Positions 13,420-26,946 of a stretch of DNA of 64,000 nt are shown here, one piece after another. Origin of the DNA: Rhea pennata (lineage: Eukaryota; Chordata; Aves; Rheiformes; Rheidae); the NCBI RefSeq assembly GCF_028389875.1, contig NC_084663.1, positions 95,469,190 through 95,533,189 on the forward strand, read 5' to 3'. The translations under genes were made by a program, and so were the position numbers. The stretch's first letter is position 1. Every line of letters starts with the position of its first letter. Under the pieces are notes generated by a model that saw only the letters and a program-made list of their open reading frames with translations, did not search any database and was not told the origin of the DNA.

Positions 13420-16400
13420 GTATCAGGGCATTTACTGAGCCCAAAACACCTCTCTTATCAACATATAATTATATAGAAACTCTCTGGAGAGAGCAAAGAA
13501 GCAGGTGAGTGAAGTAGATGCAAATGGAATGCAGCATTCAAAGGTCATCAAAAACGGCTGTGGTTCAATGTAGGGATCACTAAAAATAATAACTATCTGC
13601 CAGCTATTTACATTGAGAGTCCAGTCAGCAGAAGTCTACACAGATCTTCAGTATTAAATCCCAAGGAGGCTGACAGACACACTGATGCACCAAGAGGAGA
13701 TCAGGATTTTGAGAGGGATGTTACATTTGAACAGTGCTGCACTAAACAAAATAATCTGCACCTCTCAGAAGGGCTAGCCTGGACATAGTGCTAGTGTTCC
13801 TCTAGGCTGTTCACTATAGCCTTCCCACAGACTGCAGCAGATACTACCAAAAAGTCCAAGATCTGTTGGCTTTTTCTTTTTTTCTCCTTTGCTTCTAAAC
13901 ATCTTTCAGAGTAGGCTTCAAAGATGGAATGAAGATGGAGGCTGAACTGCACTCCAATTTATAGATATTATTCTTTGTATCAGAAACCAGGCAATACAAA
14001 AACCATACAAGGCTATTGCCTGTATTCTTTGACTAAAATAGAAAAATTAAGTCTCTCTTTGGCTGTCACCTCAGTTTATCATAGCAGACAAGAAAGCATC
14101 TGAGTACAATTCAAAGTTGACATATATTTTGTTTCATTGCAGTTGAGGCACTGAGCTAAATGCAAGTCAGTACTGAATCTGGACCACTCCAGGGAGAGCA
14201 GGTGCAGCCTTAAGCTGTGCGTATTTCCCTCTCCCCTCCCCTTCCTTTATCAGTCATTCAAAGGCTCTGACAGAAAGCCAAGGGAAGCCCTGGAAATAAT
14301 TAAAGTAAATAATAAAAACAAAACGTTAATATTTATCAAGAGCAGTGGAGAGGTCTCACAATTAGATGGAGAAAGACAACTAGATTCTTAGTTTTATTAA
14401 CAGATACTCATTTTCTTGGCCTAAAATCTTTATAGAAGAGAAAATTATTCTTTTGGCTAGGACGCAGAAAAATGATGAATGTATGCGAAGACAGCAGAGA
14501 AATAATTCATGTTTGTTCCCCTCTCCTTATGAGTCACTTTGGCCTAGAAAACATCTTCCAAAAACTTTTTGGCTGAATATAGCTACGTTGGGTTACAATC
14601 AAGATCAGCAGGCCTGTATATTTCAGAATACTGTGAAAATTTTTCAAAGATGGTTGCTAGTGCACTACTGTGCACAGTATCTAAACATGTAAAAAGAATG
14701 CCTGTAAACCTAATTTTAAACTGTAATGGCAGCTAATGATCAACAGAACTATATTATTCTAAAGCATACAACTAAATCATGAAATTACAACTAAATTACT
14801 AAAAATCATCTGTACTGTACGCATTCATATCCTCACTTGCCAAGATAATCATCCTCTTACCCAGAGACAGAGGGAAGGAGTTACAGGGTATTACGCTGGA
14901 AACAGCAGTGCATTCACAGTTTGTTTGAAGCAAATAAAAACTCAGATTAAAAGTATAAAGCTGTATTTTATTATCTTTAACATGAAAGGATTAGCACACC
15001 AATTTTAGAGTAAGAATTTTACAGCTGTAAATCTAATCCAGTCATTTTGCACTAAAACATTGTGCTAAAACACAATAATACACATAATGACGTTATCTGC
15101 AAATTAAAGGGCTTGCGTTTCATTTCAGAAGTGAACAGCAATTGCAGGTTGATAAAAGCATACTTTGCACTGTTACACTATCCTTCTGGCAGGAACTTCT
15201 CCATTCTGCACTGGCAACATTCATTTAATGTCAAAATTGTGCTTACTTTAGCAAACAGCACAGTCCAAATGTAGACTTCTACACAGCCTAGTGGTTGGTG
15301 CTCAGGAACAAACAATCCCAATACAGTATTTCAAGGGAGAAGGAGAATTACTTAATACTAATCCTAACCTAGTACCGTGAAGTAAATGACCATTAGTGGC
15401 TAGAGTGCATTACATGTACACCTGGAGCTCATCTTTCTGTTCTGTTTCATCCGAAAACACACCAGTTTGTGCTCCCCGAGACATCACCATGATGTGAACA
15501 AGTGTAAGTGGGGACAATCAGAAGCGTCTCTTTAAAGGCACGCTCCTCATCTCAAATAAGATATGAAGGAGATACATAAAAAAAAGAGATCTAACATAAA
15601 AAGCAAATATTGCCCTGAAGAACACAGTGTTTTCCATAATCCTTAAATTTAATATACCACAAACAGCTAAAGAAGTCTAGAACCTCCCCCCGCAAAAGGC
15701 ACAGCATTAGCTAGCACAATAGAAGATAGTTATTATATCATATATTCAAGAAGAAAGCTGATTCATTCAGTGTTTAACACTATTTAATACTTTGTTTATG
15801 CAACGACTTGACCAAAGATTCTTATTATTGTCAGATGAGATGTGAGAAGCCACACATTAGGAAGAGGAATGATAGCTAATTCATCTCATAGCACTAGTGT
15901 AGTCACTAAAATAAGACCTACCACCTTTTGGTCCATTTCTAAATACTAATGCAATGAATTTACCTCAATTTTTCTTGAGATATTCTTAGTGTTTGGGAGA
16001 CCTACAGTTCATGAACTATCTCATAACACTGTCTGCGTGGAAACTGAATACTGAACTGTTTGCTTGTTTAAAAGCTTGTAACATGTTTCTCATATAAAAC
16101 TGGATCCTGTTTTGTGAAATACCATATGTAGAAAGTCTTGAACCTGCTTGGGCCTGAGCATCTTGAAAATCTATCAAGGAATATGGATATGGTATCCAAA
16201 GTGCAAGTTTGCAAGAGCTCACAGAGTCTATAAAACTGGAAACTACTACAGAGAGAGGGACCTGGAACACAATCTGGTGTACAGCCATGTGTAACAGCAC
16301 ATTTAAAAAATCCCTTTTTGTGTACATATTTTATTCTTAAAGAATTGATACCTCTGTCAAATAAGATCAGCAGCTATGTTTTTTTACGCTACAAGTAAAC

Positions 16401-16958
16401 AAGTAGACATACACAAACAGGTAGTCAAATCCAGAGCTCGTTTCAGAATCTCTTCCCTCAAAATTAATGTTTCTATATATTCAGGTGAGAGATGTTGACA
16501 GAACATGCAGTAGAACGTTATTTGGAAGCATTACTGAACTGAGCAGAAAGTGCTAGATAACCCTCAAGCGTGAAGTTCCTCGATTAGTCATAAGACAAAT
16601 ACAGTACTAGTTCAAGAACCGTACTCTGTCAGTCTGCATCAGTTACAAAGTGCAACTTCCTCCCTCTTTCAAACCATTCAGTCTTAGTGCACCGTAGACC
16701 AGGTTAACAAGGACTCTGAGCATCACCTATGTTTTACCATGTGGACATCTGTTTGCAGTTCCATCACAGAGAAGACCCTGGGATCCTCTTGGAGGACCAA
16801 TTCTTAAAGGTCCTTGAGTTATTTTCAAATTCAAAACAATACAAAATATTGTAAAAGCAAGATAAACAGTTAGCTAGAGAGTTTCAGGGCTTTAACACAG
16901 GTGCAGGGCAAACAATAAGGCTTCTGCACCTTCTTGTTTAACACGAAGTTAACAAGGG

Positions 16959-16961
<3 letters not shown>

Positions 16962-17001
<40 letters not shown>
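16962..17001. repeat. Poly(T) tract, T40
   Basis: The longest homopolymer in the window, 40 T. Read on the minus strand it is an A40 run, but the sequence 5' of it on that strand shows no AATAAA and no recognisable gene. A retroposed tail is therefore possible but unsupported. Confidence 0.92.
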
Positions 17002-17005
<4 letters not shown>

Positions 17006-19846
17006 AATACCCTATGCACAACATAACATGAAATGCAAGCATTCAAAGGACCAGCATAAATTTTCTGGGAACGTACAGACCTGAAAGGAGGTGGAGAAAG
17101 CAAACAACAAGATGAAAAGACCTCTAAGACAATAAAATCATTCATGAAAGAACAGGTATTTTAGTATTCATATAAAGAATTGCTGAGTACTTTAAAACTA
17201 CGTGATCATAACAGTCATGCCCATATAAGAGCAAAACAGATGAGAAGCAAGGTCTGTGCATGGCATCAGCTCAAGTCATAGCATGAGACAGATTTAGAGA
17301 ATGCTACTGGTGATCTTTTCATTCTGTGTTATATCAAGCAACATCTCAGAATATGTGAAGAAAAAAAAAGTGGTATGCTTCATAACCTTCAGAAATGCAT
17401 AGTTGTGAAGACGTGAACTATGTGGCCTACAGAAAGATGATCTGCAGGGCCAGATGAATGTTCTTAAAGCAGTTAATATGAATCAGTGTTGCACAGTATT
17501 GTACTCGTTCAGTACAACTGGGAGAACTACAGTCTACAGGTGAATTAAAGATTTTTTCTTTTTTTCTTAAAGCTAGTCTGAGACTGTCTTTAGAAAATGG
17601 TCCTAAATATAAATCAAAGTTAATATTCTTACTGAAGAAGTCAATTTAGAACTAAGCAGTTATTAGAATACATTTACAGAAAAAACCTAAATAATTCAAA
17701 TTAATTTTTTTATTTATTATTTTCTAGAGTTATTTGCTAGGAACTAGAGTGTTCAGTCCAAAATAAATGTAATGAATTTGACTTCAGACCTGTATAAAAA
17801 ACAATTATTTTCTAATGCATTCAAATTAAAGTTTTGATTAGCTATTTTCCAGGGACAGTTGAGGTACTTTCCTCAACACTACCTGTTGTTCACTGCCTTT
17901 AATCACATACAGAATGCAGAGAAAATAGCTCTCAGCCTTAATGCTATTATCAACACTCTCTTGAGCAATATGGCTTAATCTAACCTACGCAAGGAATGTA
18001 ACCGAAGCATCTCCCAGACAGTGCTCTCAGAAAACATTAAAAAGGTGATTCTTTTTTTCTTCACTTTCTCAAAGTGCAAATCAGAAATTTCTCAAAATAG
18101 AAAAAAGTAACAGAGATAATTCTTCCAACTAAACAGATTATTTGGAACCATTAAGATCAAAAAGATTTGAGTAAAGAATGTAATGTCTGGTAATTTTTCC
18201 ATTTCATAAGTAGTTTAATCAAGACTATAGAAGTGACACCTATTCCAAATACTTCTGAAAAGTCTCACTTCTTACTAGATCAACAGGTGAAAGAAAATTT
18301 TACAAGCCCTATGTTCCTTGTATCATAGTGCAACATCATCGTATCAACAATTTACATATGCGTGAACACAAAAATATATTTTAGAAAAATACATGTTTAA
18401 TACACTGGTGCTAGTGCTGTTATGGAATCCAGTAACAAAGTCACTCAGACCCTATAAGGTATTGACTAAAACACTATCTATGAGAGCTAACAAAAGAAGG
18501 AAGATGAGGATAGCGTAGATAAGATTGTGTCCCTTCAGATGCTGGGAACCTCGAGCTGTAGAGCATCAGACGGACTTCTAGTCAGTGAACAGCATACTGC
18601 ACAGGTCCTGCCTGTAGCAGGCCCCATAGCACTGTGCTCTTTAGTTTTTATAGGATTTTCATAGAAGTCAACAACTCTGTTCATCATTTCTTCTGTTGAG
18701 AAAAAGGATGTTAATATGAGAACATGCTGCTTCACTTCAAGATAGAGACAAAGACATGCCAAGGGCATCACTGCCAGCTACAAAATGAAGGCTGCTGGCA
18801 GGCTCCTCTGGTATGATTAGGTGGCAGCACAGCACAGGCCTCAAAGTCAAACCCTGCATCTGTTCAGGTCAACTGTTGTGTGGATCAATAAATCCTTGAA
18901 GCATGACAGTCTTCCAGTTAAGACCACTATGACATGTGGACACAGAAACTTCTTCATCAAGATGTAAAAAGCCACATAAAAACTGCACATACTCTTATCC
19001 TCTAACAATAGGATGAGAAATCCAGATAATTTCATAAAGCCCAATTTTGTTCCATTTCCAAATGGGAAGCCTAACATGAACAAAGTGGCTGTGATTAACA
19101 CCAAAATCATACAAGACAGCTGGGGAGGAGGGTTAGTATGCTCTGTATCTGTTACACCACTAGAATGCATGAAAGATACTCAAGGATGAGAAATACTGGC
19201 TGAAGGCATACGGACAAAATATTAACCTCCAGCTGCCATTGCAATGATTTGCAAATTTTATTATATAATTAATAGTAACAGAAAACATGAAGCTCATTTT
19301 TGTTTCTGATTCATGCAAACGCTATCTGTTCCTGTCTTTCCACAGAATAAACAGCTTCCTATGACCTCTCCAGTAAGTGGTAAAAACATTACCCCTTGCA
19401 GAAGCTATAACTATTAAAAGATTCCACGGGCCTGGACAACTCAAGAGCAGTATTAATGTCTGGGAAGAAAATAAAGTTTGGTCATATTTTTGGACATGCT
19501 GAATTAATCTCTTCTCTGTACTATACAAGCCCCAACTTCCCCACATTCAGCTTCTAGGCTATACCTGCAAAGAGCTTCAATTGCTACTTGATACCTATTA
19601 AACTACAGGTATACTATAATGCAAAGCCTATTGGCTGTTGAAGTGTTCTTCCATCTGGTACAAAAAAATTGTAAAAGACAGAAAAGAATTACAGTATTTT
19701 CTTAGCTTAATTTGTTGAAAGAGATAAAAGGCAGACATGTAAAATAATCTGCATTAACAGAAACTATGAGTTGTCTAGACAAAATGGATCCTATCCTCAT
19801 TACATACTAAAATCACTCACCAGTAAAGTAGCGTACACTCCTCTCT

Positions 19847-20107
19847 ATGGATCAAGTTTTCCTAGCAAACTCAGGAAAGTACATAGCTTCAAATTCTTAT
19901 TGGGAGGTATCTGGTCCTTGGATAGAAATAGAAGAAGAGGTAAACAATTTATATTCTGCAATAGAATACATAACTGATAGCATCAAGGAGATTCAGTTTG
20001 GGGATTTAATACTGCAAATAATGCTCTCTGAATATGAAAGGGCATTGAAAGCTCTCAGATGCCAGCAAACAGGATTCCAGGAATGGCATAACCAAGTTGC
20101 AGACTAA
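19847..20107 (+). other. Unrecognised 86-codon ORF
   Basis: An open frame of 86 codons from an ATG to a TAA. Its composition is more protein-like than most chance ORFs here: mixed charged and hydrophobic residues, few low-complexity runs, and an amphipathic C-terminal half containing LSEYERALKAL. I do not recognise a family. I see no promoter, splice sites or polyadenylation signal around it. It could be a relic of a coding sequence (retrogene or endogenous viral element) or chance. Confidence 0.15.
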
Positions 20108-23100
20108 TGTGAGACAAGACAACTTCCCTACTGTTCCAAATTATAGCCCAGTTTTGAAGATTACTGGGATCATTTAGGAGATGAAAACAAAACTTGGGAT
20201 CTGCTATCACATACACAAGCATACATCTTGTAACAAGCCTCTCCTATAACACTGAATTGTTCTGTTAATTGCCTTAAAGATCTGCCTTTAGCTCACCATG
20301 AAAGGAGGGCCAGTGTAGTCAAGAAAAAGAAATGCCAGTGCTATCATTAAATGTTGTGTGAAGAATAGAAAAATAATGGAGTTAATCCACTGAATCGAAT
20401 TTAGTGTTAACTTAGTCTCCTCAGTCATGATGTTGGCTCAAACACAGTCAATCAGTGACAAGAGAACGTGTTCTGCAAGTGTGGAGTGGTCTCCAAAAAG
20501 AGGGTTAAGGGGGGGGGGGAAGGAAATAAAGGGAATGAGCAGTTTCCTTGATATTGTCAGTGAATGCAGAAATCAAAACTGTAGCTAGGTTTCAAGACTT
20601 AGTTGGGTTTTCTTTTTTTTCTTTTTTTATTTCTATAGAGGAATTGAAAAAAGTCAAACATGACACGGACTTCAAGAAATTCCTCAGGCGTTCGTTATGT
20701 ACTTTCCACAGATGTTAGCTGTTTTCAAATGGAAATTACCATGTCAGATATTATTTTCTCAGAAAAACAGTTTTAAAAAAAATCTTTTAATCAGAAGAGA
20801 TTTAGCTGCGTTTCACATGAGTCAGGGTGAACAATTTCTAGATGGTCCTTTGGGAACAGCATTTGGATGTGAAAAGACAAAAGCTCTTCAAGCAACATGA
20901 AAACAGAAAAAATTAAGGTATCTTCTGTAATATGAAAGTGGGGGAAGGGAATGGTGGGAAGAAATGAATGAGGACTATAGGGATTTTCCAAAAAGAGCTT
21001 GTGAGAAAACAGCCAACAAACTGACATAGTACACAACATCAGCTTAGTTCCCGAACAGCATTTGGTCTCCAAGGTACAAAAAGGGTTTTTCTAGCTCTCA
21101 AAACAACTAACAAAGCTGCCAACTGTTACCCAATGTATCATCATGTTAAGGAGGAAAAAAAAAAGAAAAAAAAGAGAGTGTGAGTGTGCACACGCATGTG
21201 AGGGAGAGAGCAAGCATGCATGCAAGCACTTTTGTCTTCTACAGAACAGACCAAAATGGTTAAACCAAAAACTTCAGACATGTAGCCTAAAAGGAACTGG
21301 ATGGAGACTAAAATCTCTATACAAAAGTTTACAGAAAACAAGTGCCATGAGATCTTCTTGGTAGCACGGTCTTCCATAATAAAGATTATTAACAAGGGGT
21401 GAGGAAGACAGGACTTTCAACAAGTAGCTGGAGAAAATAAACACAATACCTGGCTGAATGACAGCATCATTCTGTTGTTCATACCAGAACACTTAAATAG
21501 TGCCTTAAAAACAACTAATGGTGGAAGAAGTTTCTTGACAAATACATTTAATGGAGAATGATAGTTCAATATTAACACTTTGGATCTCTATTTTTGTTCA
21601 CATTACTGTTTGTCGCAAATTCATAATTCATTTCTAGAGTTAATCTACACAAAAAGTATTTCTCAGATCATCTTAAAATCTAAAAATAGTTATACCATTT
21701 ACTCTCTAACATGTCTGTATATGGAAATGCATCTTTACATATATAAAAACGTAAAAGTGTGCCAAAAAAGGCTTCAGGTAGCTTTCTTCAAACATATTCC
21801 CAACAAAGGAATGAACCATCAGATGGCCTGTTAACTTCAAATAGGAAAAGAAATATATATATAAAGATTCTGTCAAAGGTAAACTGATATCTTTTCTCTC
21901 TTCCTCAGAGTATTAATCGACAGAAAGGCCTTGTACTCTACAAGATCAAAGAAAGTCCTGAGGATAAACAGTTCCAGGTTATTTAAGACCAAGAACAGGA
22001 AGCAAGTACTGCACATGAGGACCCCATATGAAGAAGAGTATTTCTTGCACCTCTGGATGATTCTAACATTCTACATCAAAAATTCCATCTAAAAATCCCA
22101 CAAAGCCAGGAAGAGGCCAATACAAATCTTCACATGCTCCTGAGCTAATTTTGTGATTATTAGATGGGCTTCCACTTTCTATCCAATGAATTCACACAAA
22201 CCAGAGTGAACAGCAAAAGCATTCAGTGGCATTTATTGCCAGTATTATTTGCCATCATCTGGACTCCAATTTTAAACATAAGCTAGGTTGCCTCTGTTCA
22301 GTACAGAGGGCATCTCAAATCACAAAAGCCATAATTCTGATTGTTACCATTGAAAAACCTCATTGTAAAGACGGATGGGACTTAAATTTAAAATTCATCC
22401 GAGATCCATTATCCTACATACTGCACAAACACTGTAATTGACAGATGTTCTTGCAAATAGTTTGCAGGCTGGCAGCCTTAAATCCTTCTGAGCTCAAGAG
22501 GTACGCCCCATCAGTCCTGCTGGGAGACCAGTGAAAAAGGAAGCAAAATCCTCCATAGCTTAGGCTTTATCTGTTTAGGAGCTTGCAGCTGTTAAGGGAA
22601 GAATTCTTTCATTACTCTTTCTAGTTAAAAACAAGCAAAGAAACAAAAACACTCCCCTTCAAAACCCATTTGTGATGAGCAATTCATTAAAAAAACATGA
22701 AATGAACTTTCTTATTCACATGGTTAGGTGAGCATGAAGCTTATCTTCACTTCTCATTCATCTTCTCTTTTCCTTAACAAAAAGCACAGCAAGGGCTCCA
22801 TTTAAACGTCAGCTCATTCCCTACTTCCTGTATTTTTAGCGTGGACTTTATACTTCCTAAACTTCTTTGATGTAATGGCAAAAGCAGGCTTTCCAATAAT
22901 TAAAGTTTTTCATAGCCTTTCTCTTTTAACATTATGATGAAGAAAACTAGTACAGAAGCTGGATTTCTGTGAAGTAATAGTCAAAATCAAACTACATATT
23001 TTTGAGCATTGACCTTGCATATTGCCAAAGGTCAAAATGATCCAAACAAATGGTAATAAAAATTTCTCTGTTTTAGAACAAAATGTTTTTCCCTCCTGCT

Positions 23101-23848
23101 TTCATCCAACAAACAACTATCAAGATACACTTAGTTCTTCCTTTGAAACAATTCACGCTTTTGCAAAAGAATCTTTTTTCCTCCTTCCATATTCAGTTTC
23201 ATACCTGGCACCGTAAAATATCAGGTAAATACATAAAGGAAAGAATATCCATTATTTGAGATATTCAAGGCCAGATGATAAAAATTCATAATTTTCAAAC
23301 TGCCTTGGCATTGATTTGCAAGCCAAAAGCTCTTAAGGTCACCACTCAAGCAGCCTTCCAACCACAGCTCAATGGAGTTTGAATATTAGTAATATATCTG
23401 GTTCTTAAGCCTCTAGCATTATTACACAGGACTCTCAATATACATTTTTCACTTTATGGTCACTGTTCTTATTCACTATTTTCTGTTCCATATATGTTAG
23501 TTCTAAAAATTTCACAGCCTCAAGAGATAGGCCCTTTTGTCTTTCTGGGAAATTTCACAACTATGTCTAGACACTGCTAAACAATCCTTTCAAAATTAAA
23601 AGGTGATCTCCAGTGCTTATCAACACATAATTCTGTAATTGTATTTTAACAATTATCCGTGTAGTTTCATGAAGGACAAAACCAAAACAAGAGAATTTTC
23701 AACCCTTCAAATTTTCAGAAGAGAAGGTTTTCTTCTTACCAACTTTGTGCCACTTCTCTTTGTATCTAGGCATAATTTTATATCAGCGCCATTGTGTTCC
23801 TGGTAAATCTGTTACCAGGATTTCCACTGTTGTCTTTTTATATAAATA

Positions 23849-24404
23849 TCATAGAATCAGTAAGGTTGGAAGGGACCTCTGGAGATCATCTAGTCCAACC
23901 TCCCTGATCAAGCAGGGTCACCTACAGCATGTTAGACAGGGTTGCATCCAGGTGGGCTTTGATTATCTCCCCAGAAGGACACTCCACAAGCTCTCTGGGC
24001 AGCCTGTGCCAGTGCTCTGTCACTCTCACAGGAAAGAAATCCCCCCTCACATTCAGTTTTTGCCCATCTCCTCTCGTCCTGTCACATGGCACAACTGAAA
24101 AGAGTTTGTCCCTGTCCCCTTGACACCCTCCTTTCAGATAACTTACACACACTGATAAGATCCCCCCTCAGTCTTCTCTTCCCCAGGCTGAACAGGCCCA
24201 GCTCTCACAGACATTCCTCAGAGGGCAGATGCTGCAGTCCCCCAGTCATCTGTGTAGCCCTCCGCTGGACTCTCTCCAGTACCTCCATGTCTCTCTTGTA
24301 CTGGAGAGCTCAGAACTGGACACAGTACTCCATATGTGGCCTCTCCAGGGCTTAGTAGAGTGGCAGGATCACCTCCCTTGACCTGCTGGCAACACTCTTC
24401 CTAA
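23849..24404 (-). mobile_element. Young-type CR1 3' fragment, minus strand
   Basis: On the plus strand it starts atcatagaatcagtaaggtt, the complement of the CR1 3' end, and continues through the 3' UTR into the ORF2 C-terminal coding region before stopping near 24404. It belongs to the same general subfamily as the copies at 36.5 and 41.6 kb, with many substitutions and a small deletion (the segment after the cattcagttt stretch near 24050-24062 is shortened). The ORF2 remnant is not open. The last bases, near the junction with tatatgtatata, are uncertain. Confidence 0.92.
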
Positions 24405-26880
24405 TATATGTATATATGACAGCTCTTGGGCATCCAGCAGCCTCTTCTAGCCTCTTCTACCCTCTTACAGAAGCTCTAACATAGGAGATAACACAAACCT
24501 AATTTTCAGAAGCATCCAACAGGACTCATGTTATTAAGGCACTTTTATAAATATGTATATGGAAGGGATCCAGATATACAGAAGGACACTACTCTTAGGA
24601 ATTTTATGGTATTTTGGTCAAACTCTTACTAGTTTAATCATACATTAAAATAAACTAAAGAAACATTTGGAGATAGTAACAGAACATGAATTAACTTGTA
24701 TACTTTTGCTTAGGCCTTATAATTCTATTAGAGTTACGTCTGCATTAAAAAAAACAGAAGCCTCACAAAAATCTGTGAAGGAGGAACATAAGACTGTAGT
24801 CACTGTACTCAAGAAAGAGGGAATAGGATTCACACCAGAGGTCAGTACAGTCTGCCTTCATTAACTGTGAGTGTTAGTTCTAATGTTTTTGAGTTACGTC
24901 TCTCCTTTTTGGCATTCAAAGGAGGCTTCAACCACTGATTAAAAATCAGCAAGATCTGGGGTTCCGACAGCAGACAGGAACAGCTTGTCACAAGTCCAGT
25001 CTAACAGTACATGCAGTTTTAGAGGGAGATGATCAATCCATGGGTCAATGACAGGCTGTTGGCTACCAACCTAGACAGTTCATAAGCTCATGCTTCTTTG
25101 GGCATATCCTCTTCCAAGGGGGAAAGCCAACAAGTAAGCCTAGCAGTAACCACAGTTCCCAATAGATGGACAGGTTTCACCAGGGACCAAGACTCCGTCT
25201 CCTACCAAATGGAGATCAAAAAGTGGTGGCCAAGAATGGGACTGGTCCCAGTTGTCTCTACAGTCCCACACTCATGTCCAATGAACCAGAAGAGGACTGT
25301 GTGAATAGTTATGCTGGCCACAGCTTGTTTCCAGAACCTGTTTTCCATGGTGCTTGATGAAGTCTTATTGAGCACATATACAAAGTTCATCACTTCAGGA
25401 AAACTCTGGAACACTTACAGACTTGTCAATCAAACACCTTCTGCATGCACAGGATGGAGGAGAGTGCAAGCGGAAGATTTTTTCTCAAATTCTAGACCAA
25501 CCTATATCTTATATTTGCTCTTTAGAGCAAAGAAAAAAATATGACTATCATCTGGGCTTCAAAAAGTACCTGGATAGGACTGTCCATTTGAAGTGCCTTC
25601 ACTAAACGCAGTAAAACATAAATAAAATCAAATAAAATAAAAAGATGTAAATTACAACAATTAGTGCAATGATGGTGTTCAACGATGGTGTTCCTTTTTT
25701 GGGCTTTACTAAAAATTGAAAATGGCTTGCAACACACACGAGACTACATGATGTAATAGTCTCTCCTTGTCTTAGAGAACATATAACTAATCAAAATAAC
25801 TGTTTATGCATTTTCAACACTTCACTCACCTAAAATCCAGCACACATTGTCACTAGGTTAGACAATTACCAGAAATACTTTCACGAGTGTATAATAGATA
25901 CATGAATATTATGCAGATTCCTTACAGAAATCAGAACAGAAGATGAATTTTTTTAAAAAAAAAGGTGTTTAAAAAGCTGTAATCATGTTGAAGAAATTTA
26001 ACAGGAAAGAAGACCAGTGAGGGGTATTGGAATATTTGCCAAGAAACAGGCGATTTATTTATACACACCCATTATTACATCAGCTGTTGCGCTGCAGTTC
26101 ACTACTTTGAAAATAGTGTTTTTGTCACTGACAAAGATTATTCTAAACTTTACAAGGTCTCTGTTTTAAAACAGGTACTCAGCAGCTCTAAAATCCATGA
26201 ATAAGTAAATGCCATCAAATAATAAGTCACTAGGGATAATAAAATTAATGACTAACCTTAGAAAGTTTATGCAGAGATTTCATAATCTATAACTATACAA
26301 GACCATATAACTCACAATTAAAATAACAGCACCTGTTTTTGCAGTCAGAAACTTCGTACTGTACAGACCAACTAGCAGCTATTCTATGAAAGTAGAAGAT
26401 TTGAAAAGCAAACATCTCAGCAAATTCAGATTGAGACCCAGAGTGCTCTAAAGAATTTCAGAGGTTCTGAAATCAGAAATAAGTTTTTTGTCTCTGTCCT
26501 AAACTACTCAGAAATAATAAGACTAGCAAATCTCATTATTCCTTGACTAGTAAAACAGTGAGCTGTGACTAAAACAAGGAGCATGTATGACCGAAACTCA
26601 AAATACCCAATTTCACAAGATCTCAAATGCTATGATTGCTATCATCAGCAATAATAGTCAGTTGGAAAGGCTGTGGAAATTCTACTTCCTATCTTTTGCA
26701 GACTACAGGCCTAGTAATGAAATTATGCCATGAAATCAGTTTCAGAGACCTGCTTAATAAGTATTAATGAATTCATTCTAATTCCACTACCAGTGACATT
26801 TCAGAATTCTTTTGCTTTCAATGAGAATGAACCATATCATAAGCATTAAAACTGCAGATACTAATTTGCAATTAAGATTG
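24405..26880. other. Non-coding DNA, no gene recognised
   Basis: AT-rich sequence with no recognisable family. A short pyrimidine-rich repeat of the type agcctcttct lies at about 24440-24470. The stretch 25000-25500 is less AT-rich and has overlapping ORFs of 60-77 codons on both strands, none recognised. An old decayed element is possible there. Confidence 0.5.
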
Positions 26881-26891
26881 GGGTAGAGGGA

Positions 26892-26902
26892 TAGTATAGT
26901 GG
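26892..26902 (+). promoter_or_regulatory. Pol III internal promoter A box
   Basis: TAGTATAGTGG fits the tRNA A box and differs at one position from the corresponding segment of a vertebrate tRNA-Val (TAGTGTAGTGG). Confidence 0.75.
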
Positions 26903-26935
26903 TTATCACATCTGCTTTACATGCTGAAGGTCCTG

Positions 26936-26946
26936 GGTTCAAGTCC
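26936..26946 (+). promoter_or_regulatory. Pol III internal promoter B box
   Basis: GGTTCAAGTCC matches the B box consensus GGTTCRANNCC and lies 44 bp downstream of the A box start, normal tRNA spacing. Confidence 0.8.

Larger units (their letters stand above)
11619..23848. other. Non-coding AT-rich DNA, no gene recognised
   Basis: About 12 kb without a recognisable gene or repeat family. It contains a T18A12 block (13389-13418), a T40 tract (16962-17001), a G-rich run near 20507-20519 and several ORFs of 70-105 codons that I do not recognise (13032-13274 minus, 16016-16327 minus, 18535-18771 minus, 19847-20107 plus). Chance is the default explanation for these ORFs. Confidence 0.55.

Noticed and set aside
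16962..17001. Poly(A) tail of a processed pseudogene on the minus strand
   Set aside because: No AATAAA and no recognisable mRNA-like sequence next to the T40 tract, and no target-site duplication found.
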